44,346 nt of DNA from Candidatus Babeliales bacterium (GTDB taxonomy: Bacteria > Babelota > Babeliae > Babelales > RVW-14): NCBI GenBank assembly GCA_019746485.1, contig JAIERW010000016.1, positions 1 to 44,346 of the forward strand, read 5' to 3'. Every line of letters starts with the position of its first letter. Position 1 is the stretch's first letter. This document shows, one piece after another, positions 32,228 to 38,813 of this stretch. The notes under the pieces are model-generated. The model did no database searches. It was not told the DNA's origin and saw only the letters and a list, made by a program, of their open reading frames with translations. The position numbers and the translations under genes are program-made.

Positions 32228-32776
32228 ATGAGCTTTTTCAGGCCTGTTTTTTTCTTATTTATGCTTGTTTTTAGTGGGTCAGTGTTTGGTGGGATTGATG
32301 ATTATTCTCATATTCGTGGTCTTAAGCCTGTTTTTTTGACTCCGCATAGAGATAACCCAGAAATGCAAAAGCTTTTAGCCTTTGATGTTGACAAAGCGTT
32401 GAGTGAGCAGGTGTGTATAGCAAAAGACGAACAAGGGCCTTTTCCCTATCATATCATGAAGGGTGGTGGGTATTTTGGCGAAGATGTTGGTCTTCCCTAC
32501 CACCTTTCAATCAAAATATCTGAATCTGAAACCTATGAAATTTGCTTGAGCGGCCGGCCTTTTCAAGAGGCATTGCTTATTTTAAAGCTTGAGCAATTGA
32601 AGAGAGAGAACCATATTGAAGTAACGTTGCACGCAACCTGGTTTGCTCTTTATCGCCGTTTAAGTCCAGGATTAAAGACTTATTTTAATGATATTAAGAT
32701 AAAATCTTCTTATGACCAAGAACATACTTTGGGAAGTGATATAATTATTGCTAGTGATTCCTGTCATATTCTCTAA
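32228..32776 (+). CDS. Exported protein of unknown function ending in CHIL (CaaX-like)
   Basis: I do not recognise this protein. It is 182 residues with a signal peptide (MSFFRPVFFLFMLVFSGSVFG). It contains GYFGEDVGLPYHLSIKI and a segment LKLEQLKRENHIEVTLHATWFALYRRLSP. That segment aligns with LRIKLEQALQAGMTELVLHDSWKEVFDDLHP in the 34311-35606 product, so they share a module. The C-terminus SDS-C-H-I-L fits a CaaX box with Leu at X, the geranylgeranyl-type preference. GAGG lies about 8 nt before the ATG. It starts ~105 nt after the thiolase stop. Confidence 0.75.
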   Translation: MSFFRPVFFLFMLVFSGSVFGGIDDYSHIRGLKPVFLTPHRDNPEMQKLLAFDVDKALSEQVCIAKDEQGPFPYHIMKGGGYFGEDVGLPYHLSIKISESETYEICLSGRPFQEALLILKLEQLKRENHIEVTLHATWFALYRRLSPGLKTYFNDIKIKSSYDQEHTLGSDIIIASDSCHIL

Positions 32777-32798
32777 AAAATAGCGTTTTTATGCAAAA

Positions 32799-32828
32799 AA
32801 AGGGCATATGGTAAAAAATATGCCCTTT
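32799..32828 (+). terminator. Hairpin terminator after the CHIL gene
   Basis: An 11-bp stem (AAAGGGCATAT at 32799-32809, ATATGCCCTTT at 32818-32828) with an 8-nt loop. The T-run after it is interrupted (CTAATTTT), so termination may be partial. Confidence 0.65.
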
Positions 32829-32932
32829 CTAATTTTCAGAGAAAAAGCCCAATTTTCTTTTCTATATTCTGGTTTTTTGCGAAAAAGCTTATTTTTATAC
32901 CAAAACTATGAGTAAATGTCCGGTGCAGGCGT

Positions 32933-32960
32933 TTGCTTTTTTTTTGTTTTTGTGTAGAAT
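32933..32960 (+). promoter_or_regulatory. Possible promoter of the 33085-34290 gene
   Basis: TTGCTT, 16 nt, TAGAAT. The same TAGAAT-plus-AT-rich arrangement occurs before the other gene that carries this leader repeat (38672). Confidence 0.35.
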
Positions 32961-32993
32961 TAAATTTATATCTGAAAATATATTATTAATTAT

Positions 32994-33084
32994 GCCCGTC
33001 GACGTTAATAACTCTGACGCGGCATCCACCCTTTTAGGCATAATCGCGCCGTAGCTCGTAGAGTGAAGGCGGATGGAGGTTATT
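32994..33084 (+). repeat. 5' leader repeat copy 1 (family 3)
   Basis: It begins GCCCGTCGACG, contains TCTGACGCGGCATC and CGCGCCGTAG, and ends GAAGGCGGATGGAGGTTATT directly before the start codon. A second copy lies at 38717-38813 in the same position relative to another exported-protein gene. CGCGGC...GCGCCG can form a hairpin in the mRNA leader. Confidence 0.7.
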
Positions 33085-34290
33085 ATGAAGTTTTTTAACT
33101 ACGGTTTATTAGTACTTTCTTTAGTTTTTAGTACACAACTTTTTAGCGCGGCACGTTCGTCACAAGATTCTGATCTTCAAGAATTAGAGACGTTCTTTGA
33201 GGCTTTTTGTTTAGATGATTCTGAAAAGCAGGTTGACCCTTCATCACGCCAATTGATTGTGTATCAGCCACCATTGGTGCCTGTTTCAACTTCGTTATCA
33301 AGCTCGTTGAGTGTGGCGCGCCGTGAAATTTATGTAGTTATTTTTCGCGATGGCAGTATTGCTACTGGTCCTTACAAAGAGATTGCTCAATTATGTTCTG
33401 CTGATCGCGACAACGTTGTTGCTGTATTAGTTCTTGATATTGATCAAAAAGCTCTTTATGGCTATGGCATGGGACCAGATGGTAAGATTGCTACTAATAA
33501 GATTGATACAGCTACTATTCCACAAGCTGCGTTGAGCACAATTATGGGTTATCATTCTCATGAAAACGTTTTTGATGTTGCAGCAAAATTTTTTAAAAAT
33601 AAAACATTTTGTCATTATCAAAATTTGGTTGAGGTTCCTTCACGTGCTCAAACCAATCTTTTGAAATATAGTAATAGTTGTTATGGAGCTCAGATTATTC
33701 CATCAGTGACATCGACCGCACTTATTATGTATTCGCCGTCCACTTTTTTACCAACGAGTAAGCGTCTTGATGTGCATGATAGCGAGTATGGTGCAACGCG
33801 CGCTGAACAGAGTGTTGTAAAGCGCAATCGCAACAGAACATCGCACGCTGATTGTGATAATGAAAACGATCGCACTATTTTTCAAAATTTAGAAGTGTTA
33901 TTTCTTGGTTTACCGGAACATGCTTCTGTTCTTACGCCTCCTGCGCCAGCAGTAGAACTTTCTGAGCGTAAGCATGAAGCGCTTTTTGAGCAACCAGAAA
34001 AACAAGGCAAAGAAAAGAAACAATGTAGACGACCAGCTAAAGATGATCCAGAAGCATTTGCTCGTTTTATGAGTTTTCTGAATACGCCACAAGAAGGTCC
34101 AAGCTTGCAAATAACATCATCGTCAAGTTCAAGTTCTTTATCTTCGCACGCGTCAAGAAGTTATGATTATGAAAGTAGTGATGATGAAGACGATTACACA
34201 AGAACAACGCCTGTTGCAAAGCGTGGTCAATCAAGCAATTCTGAGGGAAAAAAATCAAGCTCATCAACTAAGCGAACAACGCGCAGATAA
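33085..34290 (+). CDS. Exported protein of unknown function with poly-Ser and basic C-terminal tail
   Basis: I do not recognise this protein. ATG 33085 (MKFFNYGLLVLSLVFSTQLFSA) gives a signal peptide with GGAGG upstream; an in-frame ATG at 33073 lies inside that Shine-Dalgarno region. A folded-looking part (~75-220) contains REIYVVIFRDGSIATGPYKEI, VLVLDIDQKALYGYGMGPDG and STIMGYHSHENVFDVA. After ~245 it becomes polar. A nine-serine stretch broken by a leucine follows, then an acidic patch and a basic end (KRTTRR). The signal peptide is nearly identical to that of the next gene. Confidence 0.78.
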   Translation: MKFFNYGLLVLSLVFSTQLFSAARSSQDSDLQELETFFEAFCLDDSEKQVDPSSRQLIVYQPPLVPVSTSLSSSLSVARREIYVVIFRDGSIATGPYKEIAQLCSADRDNVVAVLVLDIDQKALYGYGMGPDGKIATNKIDTATIPQAALSTIMGYHSHENVFDVAAKFFKNKTFCHYQNLVEVPSRAQTNLLKYSNSCYGAQIIPSVTSTALIMYSPSTFLPTSKRLDVHDSEYGATRAEQSVVKRNRNRTSHADCDNENDRTIFQNLEVLFLGLPEHASVLTPPAPAVELSERKHEALFEQPEKQGKEKKQCRRPAKDDPEAFARFMSFLNTPQEGPSLQITSSSSSSSLSSHASRSYDYESSDDEDDYTRTTPVAKRGQSSNSEGKKSSSSTKRTTRR

Positions 34291-34310
34291 ATTTATTAAA
34301 AGAGGTTATT

Positions 34311-35606
34311 ATGAAGTTTTTAAACTACAGCTTATTGCTGTTCTCACTTGCTTTTGGTGTGCAACTTTTTGGAGCATCAAGTTCTTCAGGCTCAAGCTCA
34401 TCAAGTTTGTTTGAAGATGATGATTTTGTATCATTGTTTTCTTCTTTGACTCTTGTTCCAAGCGAGCATGATGCATTTGCCGAGCGACTTGTTGATTTTC
34501 TTCAAAAAATGTTTCAAGAAAGAATTCCAAGTACAAAACCTGGTTTGCATGATGTTATAACATTTTTAGCAAAAAAAATAATTACGATGACAGGTGAGAA
34601 AAAGCAAAAATTTGCGGAATGTATAGTTTCATCCATATCTTTCGATAAAAATTTTGATGCATTAGAACAAACGCATGGCGCACTCATGTCTTATCTTGTG
34701 AAATTGCATCCTAATTTTAGCCATTCTTATTTTCAAGAGTATTATTGCTCGAGTTTTTTACCAAGTAAGAATTATAGTATTGGAAGAGCTACTGATAAGA
34801 CAACGCAGATATCATTGGATGGTAAAGAAATTGTAACGATCAAACCAAGCCATCACATTAGTGATCATATTCTTTGTCGTAGTGAGGGGGTTTACACCAT
34901 TGCAACACACGGCAAGGTTATTAGTTTGTGGTCGTACCGTGGAGACTTGATTTGTGAATTTCCTGTTCCACTTTTAAAACGTGCTCAAAGTGTTCTGGTA
35001 GATGCCAATACGGGAGAGGTTGTTGTTCGGTTTGGCGATACATCTGCTCTGGTAATTCCTAAAAATATTTCGTTTAGGCATCTTGCACTGCGCATAAAGC
35101 TTGAACAGGCATTACAAGCTGGTATGACCGAGTTGGTATTGCATGATTCTTGGAAAGAAGTTTTTGATGATTTACATCCGGCAATTCAGCAAACGTGTAA
35201 GGGACTTTCCCTGCATTTTTGTTATGTTGAAGGGGCTCCGGTTGAGCATGAGCTTGTTTTTTCACGCGAAAATAAGCGTGGAAAAGAAAGCTCAGATTCA
35301 TCAACCAAGCGGCACTGTGATGCAGCTCATGAGCCAAAGGCTATCATGGTTGAATCTGAAAGCTCAAGTCCATCGAGTTCGTCAAGTTCTTCGTCTTCCA
35401 CTTCAAAGCGTAATCGTTCTTATGGTTATGCTGGTTTTGGCATGCAAAATGAAGAAGATTTTCGTGTTGATTTGCTTACAATGCTTTTCCCATCGGTACC
35501 AACAGGTGTGCCATCATTTCCGTCAATTATTCAGGCAAGCCCTGAGAGTGAGGAGAGTGATGAGAGCGATGATGAATTATTAAGTGGGCGTAAGCGCGGT
35601 AGGTAA
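34311..35606 (+). CDS. Exported protein of unknown function with beta-rich middle and poly-Ser
   Basis: I do not recognise this protein. The signal peptide (MKFLNYSLLLFSLAFGVQLFGA) is followed by a Ser-rich linker and a helical region (~40-140). A beta-rich stretch comes next (~150-240: HILCRSEGVYTIATHGKVISLWSYRGDLICEF, WD40-like in feel but not a clear repeat). Then comes LRIKLEQALQAGMTELVLHDSWKEVFDDLHP, shared with the CHIL protein. The tail has a serine run and ends basic (SGRKRGR). AGAGG precedes the start. It is 20 nt after the previous gene, in a probable operon. Confidence 0.78.
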   Translation: MKFLNYSLLLFSLAFGVQLFGASSSSGSSSSSLFEDDDFVSLFSSLTLVPSEHDAFAERLVDFLQKMFQERIPSTKPGLHDVITFLAKKIITMTGEKKQKFAECIVSSISFDKNFDALEQTHGALMSYLVKLHPNFSHSYFQEYYCSSFLPSKNYSIGRATDKTTQISLDGKEIVTIKPSHHISDHILCRSEGVYTIATHGKVISLWSYRGDLICEFPVPLLKRAQSVLVDANTGEVVVRFGDTSALVIPKNISFRHLALRIKLEQALQAGMTELVLHDSWKEVFDDLHPAIQQTCKGLSLHFCYVEGAPVEHELVFSRENKRGKESSDSSTKRHCDAAHEPKAIMVESESSSPSSSSSSSSSTSKRNRSYGYAGFGMQNEEDFRVDLLTMLFPSVPTGVPSFPSIIQASPESEESDESDDELLSGRKRGR

Positions 35607-35631
35607 TAGCGAATAATATTTTGGAGGAATT

Positions 35632-36087
35632 ATGAAAAAGCAATTATTGATACTTGTACTTTCTGTTAATTTTGTTGCATCAGCGACTATGTTGTCTGCT
35701 GCTGCGAGCAGTTTTCCGGTACATAAAGATCGTACCCCTTCCCCAGGCTATGAGTCTGATGAATCGTTAGAGTCTGAACGGTTTTCTGTTTTAGCTGAGG
35801 ATGTAAAAAAGTCTGGAGAATTGTTTGATAAGAAGTTGGCTGAGTTGAAAGCCTATTGGAAACATCAGGAATATTTAAAAAAAAATCGCGCGTATATTGC
35901 AAATTTGCGACGAATACAACGTGATTTTTACGAAAAACAACGAAAAGAAAAAGAAGAAAGAAAAAATCGGGTTCCCTATGAACTTAGTTCAGATCCTAAC
36001 CATCCTCTTTATGATACAACAGATATCAATTACAATGATTCCGATGAAGAGGGTGAAACTCACGGTTCTTCGTGTTCACTTTTATAG
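35632..36087 (+). CDS. Exported coiled-coil-like protein ending in CSLL (CaaX-like)
   Basis: I do not recognise this protein. It is 151 residues with a signal peptide (residues 1-25). The central region is charged and probably helical (~45-115: EDVKKSGELFDKKLAELKAY, RIQRDFYEKQRKEKEERK), and the tail is acidic. The last four residues are C-S-L-L, a CaaX box with Leu at X (geranylgeranyl type), after GETHGSS rather than a basic stretch. The Shine-Dalgarno sequence is strong (GGAGGAATT). A terminator follows, making it the last gene of the exported-protein group. Confidence 0.75.
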   Translation: MKKQLLILVLSVNFVASATMLSAAASSFPVHKDRTPSPGYESDESLESERFSVLAEDVKKSGELFDKKLAELKAYWKHQEYLKKNRAYIANLRRIQRDFYEKQRKEKEERKNRVPYELSSDPNHPLYDTTDINYNDSDEEGETHGSSCSLL

Positions 36088-36108
36088 TATAATTTTTTAG
36101 TTTATTTT

Positions 36109-36144
36109 AAGAGCTCGTGAATTATTTCATGGGCTCTTTTTTTT
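36109..36144 (+). terminator. Rho-independent terminator after the CSLL gene
   Basis: A 13-bp stem with two G-T pairs (AAGAGCTCGTGAA / TTCATGGGCTCTT), a 4-nt loop and a run of six or more T immediately after. Confidence 0.8.
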
Positions 36145-36183
36145 GCTTGCTCGTGTTATACTTGTTGTTACTTTGTATCACGA

Positions 36184-36420
36184 CCCTTCGAGACGCACTG
36201 CTTACGCAGCGCTCCTCAGGGCGATCGGATGAGAGTAAGAGTGTTGGTTTTTCCCCGTTCTCCCTGAGGAATCAGACAAAGCCCGTTTGCCCTGACTCTT
36301 CGTCAAGCTCAGAGCTAAAGGCCCTTCCCGCCTGCCCTGAGGAAGAACTCGATAGAGTTCTGTCTCGAAGGGTCGAAGGGTTGGGCGCAGTCTGATGTCT
36401 CGAAGGGCCAACCCGAAAGG
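36184..36420. repeat. Interspersed palindromic repeat patch (family 1)
   Basis: It contains CCCTTCGAGACGC...GCGCTCCTCAGGG, CTCTTCGTCAAGCTCAGAGC, CCTGAGGAAGAACTCGATAG and TGTCTCGAAGGG repeated. These match the patches at 13680 and 43321, in both orientations. Confidence 0.85.
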
Positions 36421-36427
36421 GCTTTCT

Positions 36428-36832
36428 ATGTTCAGCAGCAGTCCAATTATTAATTGGCGCTTGTACCCACAGCGCTACCGCCTTGAAGGCATGCAATGTG
36501 CACGGTGCAATCAAAAATTTTATCCAAAAAAATATCTTTGCCCGTGTGGCAGTACTAACTTTCAATCGGTTTCTTTGCGCCACCAAGCAACGTTGTTGTC
36601 ATTTACGCAGGTAACGCATGCACCGCGCGAGCACAAAATGTATGAGCCATACTGCATTGGTTTTGTGCAGCTGGTTGATGGCCCGCGCATTATGACGCAG
36701 CTGGCCGATGTTGATTTTGAAGAATTGACGGTGGGCATGAATTTAGTTGCAGTGCTGCGCAAATATTATGTTTCTGGCGCTAATGGCATTATTCATTACG
36801 GGCTTAAATTTGTTCCGGAGTCTCGTGCATGA
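36428..36832 (+). CDS. DUF35 Zn-ribbon/OB-fold protein, partner of archaeal-type thiolase and HMG-CoA synthase
   Basis: This small protein has an N-terminal zinc ribbon (CARC near residue 27, then CPCGS) and an OB-fold (~50-125: LLSFTQVTHAPREHKMYEPYCIGFVQLVDGPRIMTQL). DUF35 proteins bridge thiolase and HMG-CoA synthase in archaea and bind CoA in a shared channel; both enzymes are encoded upstream. The second metal pair reads C-P-C instead of the usual C-P-x-C, so zinc binding may be altered. ATG 36428 is chosen because AAGGG precedes it. An in-frame ATG at 36395 lies within the repeat patch. The TGA overlaps the mevalonate kinase ATG. Confidence 0.88.
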   Translation: MFSSSPIINWRLYPQRYRLEGMQCARCNQKFYPKKYLCPCGSTNFQSVSLRHQATLLSFTQVTHAPREHKMYEPYCIGFVQLVDGPRIMTQLADVDFEELTVGMNLVAVLRKYYVSGANGIIHYGLKFVPESRA

Positions 36833-37773
36833 CGCAAGGTGGTTATGGCAAAATTATTTTGTTTGGTGAGCACTTTGTGGTGTACGGCCTGCCAGCCCTG
36901 GTTTTTGCGCTGCCGCAGCAAACGCGTGCGCATGCAAAAATTATTCATGAGCCGTCGCGCGTTGTTGACCAGCGCGTGTTTGCGCACCCGTCCCTTGCCT
37001 GCTCGCCGGAACAGCTTAAGAGCTTTTTAACAGCACTCACTACGTTTTTAAAAATTTCGCACCAGCTAGAAGTTACACTTTCTGGTGACTTGGTGGTTAT
37101 GTCAGGCGGTGTTGGCTCAAGTGCTGCGGCATCAGTGGCAACCGTGCGCGCACTTAACGCAACGCTCAATCTCAATCTTGACGATTATGCAATCAACAAC
37201 GCAGCCCTGCAAACTGAAAAGCTTGCACACGGCAACCCGAGCGGTATTGATAACATGGCAGCAACATTTGGGGGCTCTTTTGTTTTTGAAAAAGAAAAAG
37301 GACGGACGGTTGTTGTGCCGGGTGCCGCATTGCACTGCGTTTTGGTTGACAGCGGCCTGCGTAGCCAAACAAGTACGGTAGTAGCAGCTGTTCAACAGTA
37401 TCGCGCAGCACAACCAAAAAACTTTGAGCGCTTGTGTGCTGACTATGCCCAGCTTTTTACGCTTGGCCTGCGTGCCTGTACACAAGGTAACTTAACGGCA
37501 TTGGGCATGTGCATGAACATGAACCAACAGTTGTTGCACGAACTTGGCGTTTCTAACGCACATCTTGAAAATATTATTTCGTTAGCGCTGGGCGCTGGTG
37601 CGCTTGGTGCTAAAATTACCGGTGCTGGTGCCGGTGGTGCGGTAGTTGCGTTGACAAAAAATAAGCAGCAGCAACAAGAAGTTGCTACTGCTTTAAGCTT
37701 GCGCGGTTATTTTGTGATGCCAATTACTTTTGCATTGCCTTTGCATAATACTCAGCAACAGCAGGCCAGTTGA
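36829..37773 (+). CDS. mvk: Mevalonate kinase
   Basis: This GHMP-family kinase phosphorylates mevalonate to 5-phosphomevalonate with ATP. It has an N-terminal [18 protein letters not shown], the ATP-binding motif [10 protein letters not shown] (residues ~93-102), [20 protein letters not shown] with the catalytic Asp, and the C-terminal GHMP motif [14 protein letters not shown]. Length is 314, normal. It starts by ATGA overlap with the DUF35 gene. Its 3' end overlaps the convergent superoxide dismutase gene by 50 nt, leaving no room for a terminator between them. Confidence 0.93.
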   Translation: MTQGGYGKIILFGEHFVVYGLPALVFALPQQTRAHAKIIHEPSRVVDQRVFAHPSLACSPEQLKSFLTALTTFLKISHQLEVTLSGDLVVMSGGVGSSAAASVATVRALNATLNLNLDDYAINNAALQTEKLAHGNPSGIDNMAATFGGSFVFEKEKGRTVVVPGAALHCVLVDSGLRSQTSTVVAAVQQYRAAQPKNFERLCADYAQLFTLGLRACTQGNLTALGMCMNMNQQLLHELGVSNAHLENIISLALGAGALGAKITGAGAGGAVVALTKNKQQQQEVATALSLRGYFVMPITFALPLHNTQQQQAS

Positions 37774-38473
37774 TTACATGCCACCACGTGTTGACGTAGT
37801 CAATGCGCTTGTTTTGATATTTCAAATAATACGCATGTTCCCATACGTCCAAGCCAAGCACGGGAATTAGACCTTCCATGATCGGGTTGTCTTGATTAGC
37901 GCTTGAAGTAACCACCAAATTGTTGTTGCCATCAACACACAACCATGCCCAACCGCTACCAAAACGTGTCTTTGCTGCTTCAATAAACAACTTTTTAAAA
38001 TCTTCAAACGAACCAAATGCTTCATTAATTGCTTGTGCTAGTTTGCCGTCTGGTTGTCCGCCGCCTTGAGGGGACATAATCAGCCAGAACATTGAATGGT
38101 TTGCGTGCCCACCGCCATGGTTTTCAACCACTTTTTTTAAACTGTCGGGCAAGCTTGCGCAATGTGCTAGCAAATCAACCAGCGATTTGCTTTGAAATTC
38201 AGGGTGCTTTTCAAGCGCTTCGTTCAGGCTGTTGATGTACGCTTGATGGTGCTTGGTGTGGTGGATATTCATGGTTTCTTCGTCAATGTGTGGCTCAAGA
38301 GCGTTGTAAGCATACGGCAGGGCTGGCAATGAGTACGGATATTTAAGCTGGCCAAAGGCGCGGGCTGCGCGTGTGGCCGTTTTTTGCATGCTGGTTTCTT
38401 GCGTGCGGTGGAAGTAAAAAAGTATGCCCGCGCCAAAAATGACAATGACAACGCAATAGAAAAATAATGACAT
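37724..38473 (-). CDS. sod: Superoxide dismutase (Fe/Mn), membrane-anchored
   Basis: The enzyme converts superoxide to peroxide and oxygen. Metal ligands sit in the usual places: His in [12 protein letters not shown], His in [11 protein letters not shown], and Asp/His in [24 protein letters not shown] and [10 protein letters not shown] lean towards Mn, but this is not decisive. The first ~45 residues are extra to the family and contain a hydrophobic segment ([15 protein letters not shown]). The catalytic domain is therefore probably tethered outside the cytoplasm, as suits defence against host superoxide. The start at 38473 has a strong AGGAG; the internal Met29 has none. Confidence 0.93.
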   Translation of the reverse strand: MSLFFYCVVIVIFGAGILFYFHRTQETSMQKTATRAARAFGQLKYPYSLPALPYAYNALEPHIDEETMNIHHTKHHQAYINSLNEALEKHPEFQSKSLVDLLAHCASLPDSLKKVVENHGGGHANHSMFWLIMSPQGGGQPDGKLAQAINEAFGSFEDFKKLFIEAAKTRFGSGWAWLCVDGNNNLVVTSSANQDNPIMEGLIPVLGLDVWEHAYYLKYQNKRIDYVNTWWHVINWPAVAEYYAKAMQK

Positions 38474-38649
38474 TATTGAACTCCTAAATTTTGGTTAAAA
38501 AGAGACTATTTAGCGGTCTTTTTGTTGTTGTCTAGGCTACACCAAGAATGCGGTTTAGAGAAGTAGGGGCTGCTTGGCTGGGCCTTTTGGCCCCTGCCCA
38601 AATCTGAAACCCTCAAAAAACGGTTAAAAGTGCCACTTTTTGTCTCCGT

Positions 38650-38677
38650 TTTACATATTTTAAATTTCTGTTAGAAT
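38650..38677 (+). promoter_or_regulatory. Possible promoter of the 38814-42221 gene
   Basis: TTTACA, 16 nt, TAGAAT, followed by an AT-rich stretch. The spacing and -10 match the candidate before the 33085 gene. Confidence 0.4.
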
Positions 38678-38716
38678 ATAAATAAAGCTAATATTTAGCA
38701 AAAAATGGTTAAAATT

Positions 38717-38813
38717 GCCCGTCTACGCTACATGTGTAGCTATGACGCGGCATCGCGCCGTAGTTGGTAGTTGCCCCAAAGGGCTGACCCAACGAAGGCG
38801 AATGGAGGTTATT
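38717..38813 (+). repeat. 5' leader repeat copy 2 (family 3)
   Basis: It begins GCCCGTCTACG, contains CTATGACGCGGCATCGCG followed by CCGTAG (a near-palindrome), and ends GAAGGCGAATGGAGGTTATT before the ATG. It matches copy 1 at 32994-33084 in order and position but differs in the middle. Confidence 0.72.

Larger units (their letters stand above)
32777..33084. other. Gene-free region: terminator, promoter space and 5' leader repeat
   Basis: No gene seen. It holds a hairpin terminator (32799-32828), a possible promoter (TTGCTT at 32933, 16 nt, TAGAAT at 32955) and the leader repeat from 32994 onward. Confidence 0.6.
36088..36427. other. Gene-free region with terminator and interspersed repeats
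   Basis: No gene seen. A terminator lies at 36109-36144 and a dense repeat patch at 36184-36420. The repeat patch runs right up to the DUF35 start and appears to supply its AAGGG Shine-Dalgarno sequence. Confidence 0.6.
38474..38813. other. Gene-free divergent promoter region with leader repeat
   Basis: No gene seen. It separates sod (leftward) from the 38814 gene (rightward). It contains a small GGGCC-tttt-GGCCC hairpin (38580-38593), a plausible rightward promoter at 38650-38677 and the leader repeat from 38717. Confidence 0.6.

Noticed and set aside
33085-34290. JAB/MPN-type metalloprotease from the YHSHEN text
   Set aside because: The H-x-H pair is not followed by the rest of the JAMM motif (S-x7-S-x2-D), so I left the protein unassigned.
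34311-35606. WD40 beta-propeller
   Set aside because: One stretch feels WD40-like (VYTIATHGKVISLWSYRGDLI), but I could not find regularly spaced further blades.
36202-36586. Minus-strand open frames across the repeat patch
   Set aside because: They translate the family 1 repeats (LSLTKSQGK, LSSSSSGQAGR type text) and carry no start signal or family motif.
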